A stretch of 35,340 nucleotides of DNA, taken from the NCBI GenBank assembly GCA_036397255.1, contig DASWJH010000095.1, positions 1 to 35,340 on the forward strand, given 5' to 3'. A model generated the notes under the pieces. It was not told the DNA's origin. It ran no database searches and saw only the letters and a list, made by a program, of their open reading frames with translations. Within the stretch, counting starts at the first letter, position 1. Every line of letters starts with the position of its first letter. This stretch comes from Nitrospiria bacterium. GTDB taxonomy: Bacteria; Nitrospirota; Nitrospiria; DASWJH01. Positions 30,791-35,340 of this stretch are shown in pieces. Made by a program: the position numbers and the translations under genes.

Positions 30791-33622
30791 ATGTCTCCAA
30801 ACCCCCCCCAGAGGTTTAAAAACTCTTTTACCGGGTTGGATTTTACCGATCAACGCCTGGTATCCGATGTGGACTACCTGGAAGACCTTTTAGGGCTCGT
30901 CATATTAGAGCAAGGGGGGGGAAAACTTAGGGTTCGTGTTGAACAACTCCGAAAATTGTGTTTGGAACTGGAAGCCAAATATTCCTTAAAAAAAGAAAAA
31001 TCCCTCCTAAAGGTTATACAAAAACTCGATCTTTCTACCGCCATACACATGGTTTCTGCTTTTGAACTTTCTTTTAACTTGCTTAATATTGCGGAAGAGA
31101 ATTTTGCCATGCAAAAAAGGCGGAAACTGGAGCGAGGCTTAGAATTTGTGGAAGGGTCTTTGGAGGCTTTTTTTGCAGATCTTCAAAAGAAAAAAATTCC
31201 CATCCAGAGGGTTTTGAAACAAATTGAAAAATTACATGTAAGACCGGTTATCACGGCCCATCCCACTGAAGCGAAGCGCCAAACTGTACTTGAAAAACAC
31301 CGGAAAATTTATCTGCTTATTTTTAAAAAAGAAAATCCCCTTTGGACCCCTCGGGAAAAGGAACAGATTGATCAAAACATTTTGAGTGAAATTTCAAAGC
31401 TTTGGCAGACCGGAGATATTCATTTGGTGCGGCCTACCGTGGCGGAAGAAGTTCAAAATGGACTTTTCTTTTTTAAAGAAACCTTTTTTTCTGTAATCCC
31501 GTTGTTGTATGAAGAAATCCGAAAGCTAATCCAACAAAGGGAACCTGCTTTTACCGGACATCTCCCTGCATTCCTGAGCTTTGGATCATGGATCGGGGGC
31601 GACCGGGATGGAAACCCTTCTGTTTCTTCCGAAACCACCCTGTGGTCCCTTCGGGCTCAAAAGGACCTTGTTTTCAATCTTTATCGGGAGGTGGTTCAAA
31701 ATTTGATTATGAGCCTAAGTCCTTCAAACCTCTTGATCTCCATCTCAGAGGGGTTAAAACAATCCCTACAAGCGGATGCACAAATGGCCCCGAGGCTTGC
31801 GGAGAAAATTCATCAACGGAACCCTTACGAACCTTACCGGCAAAAACTGGGATTTGTTTTAAACCGGTTGATGGCCACACAGAACTCACTTGAATTTAGG
31901 CTCGGGGGGGATCGGGTGAGAACGGAGGACCCTGAAATTCCCCCCTATGATTCCCCCCGGGGTTTTGTGGCTGATTTGGAATGTGTTCAGAAAAGTCTTC
32001 GAGAAAACCGTGGTGGCCGCCCTGCTGATTTGGAAATAGAAGCGTTGGTTATCAATGCCCGGGTTTTTGGGTTCCATTTGGCCCGGCTGGACATTCGTCA
32101 AGATGCAAGCTTGCATCGAAAAACCATGGCGGAAATTTTTCAAAATGTTGGAATTGATAATCGGTTTGAAGAAAGGAGTGAAGATGAAAAGATCAAAAGG
32201 CTGACCCAGGAGCTTCTTACCCCACGGCCTCTTCTTCCTTATGACCTTACCCTGACCCCTGAAAATCAAGAGGTTCTGGATACCTTTAGGGCTATTGGAA
32301 AAATCGTTGAGGTCCTCCCGGAGGGACTGGGGGCCTACGTGATCAGCATGGCGGAGGGGGTGAGCGATGTTCTCAGCGTTCTCCTTCTTGCAAAACAGTT
32401 TGGTCTGTGTTTATCCGCTGATCCATCCAAATTGGATGCTGTTCCTCTTTTTGAGACCTTTTCTTCTCTTCAGAGGGCGGATCAGATTATGAACGCACTT
32501 TATCAGAATCCTGCCTATCGAAAACACCTTGAAGAGCGGGAAAAAGCCCAAGAAGTAATGTTAGGTTACTCGGATAGCACCAAAGATGCTGGAATTTTAT
32601 GCGCAAACTGGGAACTTTATAAAACCCAAAAAACCCTTTCAGTATCCGCAAGGCGCCAAGGGGTTCATTTGATTCTTTTTCATGGACGAGGGGGTGCCAT
32701 AAGCCGGGGGGGAGGGCCTACCCATCGCGCCATTCTTGCCCAACCGAAAGGGACCGTGAGGGGGAGAATCAAAATCACGGAACAAGGGGAGGTTATATCT
32801 TCAAAATATGCCAACCAGGGAACTGCGCTTCACCATCTGGAGCTTTTGGTGACCGGTGTTTTACAGGCCAGTGTTTCCACCGAAGAGCCAAACCGGTCCT
32901 CCAAAAAACAAAATAATAAAGAAGATCGCTGGGAAAAGGTGATGGAGGAGCTTTCCACAATTTCCTACCGTTTTTATAAAGAGGGTTGTGATGAGAGAAT
33001 GTACCGGTATTTTAAGGAAGCAACACCCGTTACGGAAATTGCTCGGATGAAAATCGGTTCGCGTCCCGCTTTCAGGAGGGGGGAAGAACGGTTTGAAGAT
33101 CTCAGAGCCATTCCTTGGAACTTTGGGTGGACCCAAAGCCGGCATTTATTAGGGGGATGGTTTCCTCTCGGCTCCGCATTTGAGGCCTATCTCCATCCTT
33201 CTCCGAGGAAACGTCTGGCTTTGTTATCTGAGATGTATCGCGAATGGCCTTTTTTCTATAATCTGATTGATAATGTTTCAATGACCTTAGCTAAATCCAA
33301 CATGCACATTGCGGAAGCCTATGCTCAATTGGTCAATGATACCCGCTTACGAAAGGAAATTTTCGGAGAAATTCGCGATGAGTACAATCGAACCGTCCAA
33401 ATTTTGAAGAGGATCACGGGCACACGAGAGGTTTTGGATAATGATCCGGTTTTAAAACGGTCGATTCAATTAAGAAACCCTTTTATTGATCCCATCAATT
33501 ACCTTCAAGTGAATTTGTTAAAGAAGCTTCGATCGGGTTCCAGGTCCGATCAGAAAAAACTGATTCATGCCATTCTCATGACAATTAATTGCATTGCCTC
33601 AGGGATGAGGAATACGGGTTAG
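30791..33622 (+). CDS. ppc: Phosphoenolpyruvate carboxylase
   Basis: 943 residues, full length. The catalytic histidine H157 is in VITAHPTEAKRQT; the second site LGYSDSTKDAGILCANW and the glycine-rich FHGRGGAISRGGGPTHRA with TVRGRIKITEQGE carry the PEP/bicarbonate-binding residues; the C-terminus ends in the conserved NTG. It makes oxaloacetate from PEP and bicarbonate, replenishing the TCA cycle, and in rTCA autotrophs serves CO2 fixation. No ribosome-binding site is visible before the ATG. It lies just right of the repeat and is in the same direction as two unknown envelope proteins. An insertion of Lys/Asn-rich sequence (SKKQNNKEDRWEK, about 705-715) is a surface loop. Confidence 0.96.
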   Translation: MSPNPPQRFKNSFTGLDFTDQRLVSDVDYLEDLLGLVILEQGGGKLRVRVEQLRKLCLELEAKYSLKKEKSLLKVIQKLDLSTAIHMVSAFELSFNLLNIAEENFAMQKRRKLERGLEFVEGSLEAFFADLQKKKIPIQRVLKQIEKLHVRPVITAHPTEAKRQTVLEKHRKIYLLIFKKENPLWTPREKEQIDQNILSEISKLWQTGDIHLVRPTVAEEVQNGLFFFKETFFSVIPLLYEEIRKLIQQREPAFTGHLPAFLSFGSWIGGDRDGNPSVSSETTLWSLRAQKDLVFNLYREVVQNLIMSLSPSNLLISISEGLKQSLQADAQMAPRLAEKIHQRNPYEPYRQKLGFVLNRLMATQNSLEFRLGGDRVRTEDPEIPPYDSPRGFVADLECVQKSLRENRGGRPADLEIEALVINARVFGFHLARLDIRQDASLHRKTMAEIFQNVGIDNRFEERSEDEKIKRLTQELLTPRPLLPYDLTLTPENQEVLDTFRAIGKIVEVLPEGLGAYVISMAEGVSDVLSVLLLAKQFGLCLSADPSKLDAVPLFETFSSLQRADQIMNALYQNPAYRKHLEEREKAQEVMLGYSDSTKDAGILCANWELYKTQKTLSVSARRQGVHLILFHGRGGAISRGGGPTHRAILAQPKGTVRGRIKITEQGEVISSKYANQGTALHHLELLVTGVLQASVSTEEPNRSSKKQNNKEDRWEKVMEELSTISYRFYKEGCDERMYRYFKEATPVTEIARMKIGSRPAFRRGEERFEDLRAIPWNFGWTQSRHLLGGWFPLGSAFEAYLHPSPRKRLALLSEMYREWPFFYNLIDNVSMTLAKSNMHIAEAYAQLVNDTRLRKEIFGEIRDEYNRTVQILKRITGTREVLDNDPVLKRSIQLRNPFIDPINYLQVNLLKKLRSGSRSDQKKLIHAILMTINCIASGMRNTG

Positions 33623-33833
33623 AGTTCTCAAAAGCCAAAGGGGTCTTGAAGCCGATTGAAAACGCGGAATAAAAAATTTCCGGGGCATCGTCAACCCTTT
33701 ACAGGGGCTTAGGAAAAGACTAAGATAAACCCGTTTAAGGTTTCTCCTGTTTTATTGGGGAATGAGGAGAGGAGAAGCCAAGAAGTTTTTTTAATTCGAA
33801 ATTTAAATTCCTGTTCGTAATAAAAAGGGAAAA

Positions 33834-34541
33834 ATGAAACGTTTCTTTCCACGAAAAAGGCTTTTTTTGACCATTACCGGAATGGGTCTGATTCTAACCT
33901 TCTTATTGATGTTAGGAGTTTATTTTCCCGCCTTGGGAATAGCCAAAACAGGTAAAATGTTTATCTTTGACCGGTTCAACAAAACCTATCAAGACCTCAC
34001 AGCAGAAATAGGTTCGGTTCAGCAAGGCCCCCTCATGATCCAGTTTAAATCTCCCCGGCAGCTGATGACCCTGAAAAAACATTCCTTGTTCCTTCAACCT
34101 AACCAGGATGAAACCCATCAAGCCAACCTGCAATTGGAGTTTCAAGGATCGGGTAACTTGGTGGCGGAGGTTGGTTTGGCGGGGTTGAATAGCCAATTGG
34201 AGGACCAGGTTCTTGTTCCCCTTCAGAAAAAAGTGTTGAACGCCAGAGTCCGTTTGGTTCGAACCGAAGGAGGTTACCGTTTAACGACGATTTCCCTCCC
34301 CAAACAGCTAGATCTGGAGATCCGTTCTAACCTGGCTTCCCGATTGGTGGGTTGGTGTTTTCAGGTTTCTTTGGTGCCTCTATCGGTTTTGGACTGTAAC
34401 CAGCTTGATCGGAAGCTTTCAAAAGTGGTTTTTCCTCTGACCCCAAACCAGTCTTATTTTATTTCCAATCAAGATTTAACAACTGAAGAACGGCAAGAGA
34501 TTGATGCCTACCTTGGAGTTTCAAAAAATGATACGGGTTAG
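33834..34541 (+). CDS. Membrane-anchored protein of unknown function, 235 aa
   Basis: Residues 10-31 form one hydrophobic segment after a basic start, so the rest (about 200 residues) is probably periplasmic. It contains a beta-strand-rich region (LMIQFKSPRQLMTLKKHSLFL, in key parts), QLEDQVLVPLQKKVLNARVRLVRTEGGYRLTTISLP and C173/C184 that could form a disulfide. I do not recognise a family. AAAAAGGG precedes the ATG by 4 nt. It lies 211 nt after ppc and precedes another small envelope protein in the same direction. Confidence 0.65.
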   Translation: MKRFFPRKRLFLTITGMGLILTFLLMLGVYFPALGIAKTGKMFIFDRFNKTYQDLTAEIGSVQQGPLMIQFKSPRQLMTLKKHSLFLQPNQDETHQANLQLEFQGSGNLVAEVGLAGLNSQLEDQVLVPLQKKVLNARVRLVRTEGGYRLTTISLPKQLDLEIRSNLASRLVGWCFQVSLVPLSVLDCNQLDRKLSKVVFPLTPNQSYFISNQDLTTEERQEIDAYLGVSKNDTG

Positions 34542-34612
34542 ATCAAGAGGATAAAAATTTATTAAGTTAAGGTTTTCATATTCTTTAAAACAATATTGGA
34601 GGGAAGGGGAGA

Positions 34613-35011
34613 ATGAGACGCTGGGCAATCATATTTGTTTTTATTATAGGGTTTGGTCTTGGCTTGAGTGGGCCCATTTTGGCACCCCGTTATTTGGGTC
34701 CCTACCTCCCCCAGTTTGTTCAAGGGAAAACCGAGGATGTTAAAGGGAAAGTAGAACAAAAACAGATGGAGGAGGAGGGTTTGCTCATTACCGTTTCAAC
34801 AGATCAGGGTGCCATTTTAGCAAAATTCAAACAAAAGGTTGCGGAAATTAACCTGCTCGTAAAAGAGGGAGATACCATTACCTTACGATTAAAGGGTTAT
34901 GAACCTTTCGTTAACGATCCCACTGTTGTCAAAGTAGAGAAACGAAAAACCTCACCATTGCCTTCAAGCAACGAAACAATGCCTTCCTCCAATCAAAATG
35001 AAAGTTTTTAA
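34613..35011 (+). CDS. Small signal-peptide protein of unknown function, 132 aa
   Basis: Signal peptide or anchor in residues 3-25 (AIIFVFIIGFGLGLSGPIL), then a short linker and a predicted beta-rich part of about 60 residues (GLLITVSTDQGAILAKFKQK... GDTITLRLKGYEPFVND) that looks like a small barrel, ending in a Ser/Asn-rich tail. No known family is recognised. An excellent GGAGGGAAGGGGAG site precedes the ATG. Gap from the previous gene is 71 nt, so an operon is likely. Confidence 0.65.
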   Translation: MRRWAIIFVFIIGFGLGLSGPILAPRYLGPYLPQFVQGKTEDVKGKVEQKQMEEEGLLITVSTDQGAILAKFKQKVAEINLLVKEGDTITLRLKGYEPFVNDPTVVKVEKRKTSPLPSSNETMPSSNQNESF

Positions 35012-35086
35012 ATAAATTGGACATACCCCCCCATCCAATTATAAAAAAATTCTCCTTTTTTTCTCATCGATGAAAATGAATAAAAA

Positions 35087-35340
35087 ATACAGGCTCATCG
35101 TGGAAGTGAGTGGGTAAATTTCGTCATTACCCGTCTGTCCGGCGGGCACTTGCAGGCAGGGGAAAGCGAAAATCCAGGCCCTTCCCGTCATTCCCGCGAA
35201 AGCGGGAATCCAGAAGATGTTGATTTTTTGAATCCTGGATTTCCGATAAAACCATTCGGGAATGACGAACTGGATTTTGCAGGAACCTCTAATACTTCAA
35301 AGGCTTCAACCACAGAATGACTTTGACTTGACCCTTGCCC
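35087..35340 (-). repeat. MITE-like repeat, right copy (inverted, cut by window end)
   Basis: The minus strand of this stretch matches 30438-30692 over 255 bp with about 7 differences, none of them insertions. It starts with ATACAGG (35087-35093), the terminal repeat of the left copy; the opposite terminus would lie about 5 nt beyond the window. The hairpin with ATTCCC/GGGAAT at 35190-35210 is intact, whereas two other hairpins each carry one mismatch, so the left copy is closer to the perfect form. Confidence 0.8.

Noticed and set aside
1-35340. CRISPR arrays, tRNA or rRNA genes, phage genes, integrases
   Set aside because: None seen on reading both strands; the only repeats are the paired MITE-like element and the TPR-coding repeats.

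Overview
The window looks like a piece of a chemolithoautotrophic bacterial chromosome, most likely Nitrospirota (inferred, not proven). The reasons are a five-gene 2-oxoacid:ferredoxin oxidoreductase operon that starts with a CODH-beta-family subunit (an arrangement I know from Nitrospira and Aquificales), PEP carboxylase, a pair of triheme c7-type cytochromes, a moderately AT-rich composition and frequent GTG/TTG starts. No rRNA, tRNA or CRISPR array is visible.

Layout. 1-~430: 5' part of an IS256-family transposase on the minus strand, cut by the window edge. 622-4747: oxygen-sensitive 2-oxoacid:ferredoxin oxidoreductase operon with a sigma70-type promoter, a perfect FNR-type box in the leader and a terminator. 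4790-7660: small hypothetical protein, PstS-like mini protein, polyprenyl diphosphate synthase, family 2 glycosyltransferase. 7738-10614 (minus): a 958-residue secreted TPR protein built from two 12-repeat modules, divergent from two triheme cytochromes (10885-12085). 12226-13726: methyltransferase overlapping a D-amino-acid transaminase. 13809-25172: the rimP-nusA-infB-DUF503-rbfA-nrnA-truB-rpsO-pnp translation and RNA-decay cluster, ending in an M16 peptidase, with RNA hairpins ahead of rimP, rpsO and pnp. 25283-27970: a COG4587/COG3694/COG4586 ABC exporter. 28351-29405: frameshifted GAF gene and a gene-poor stretch. 29406-30380: glutathionyl-hydroquinone reductase. 30433-35340: ppc and two envelope proteins of unknown function, bracketed by two inverted, about 97% identical copies of a ~259 bp MITE-like repeat.

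How the genes fit together. The oxidoreductase (reductive carboxylation with reduced ferredoxin) and PEP carboxylase (PEP to oxaloacetate) are both expected in a reductive TCA cycle. The triheme cytochromes and polyprenyl synthase (quinone tails) belong to respiratory electron transfer. The rimP-pnp cluster is housekeeping.

The most unusual signal is a repeated promoter geometry. Four genes (polyprenyl synthase, TPR protein, methyltransferase, ppc) have a -35/N17/-10 promoter whose -10 box ends only 6-9 nt before the best start codon, with no Shine-Dalgarno sequence. This predicts leaderless or nearly leaderless mRNAs, while most other genes here have ordinary ribosome-binding sites. Both window ends fall inside repeats (an IS and the MITE-like element), as expected if the window is a whole assembly contig.
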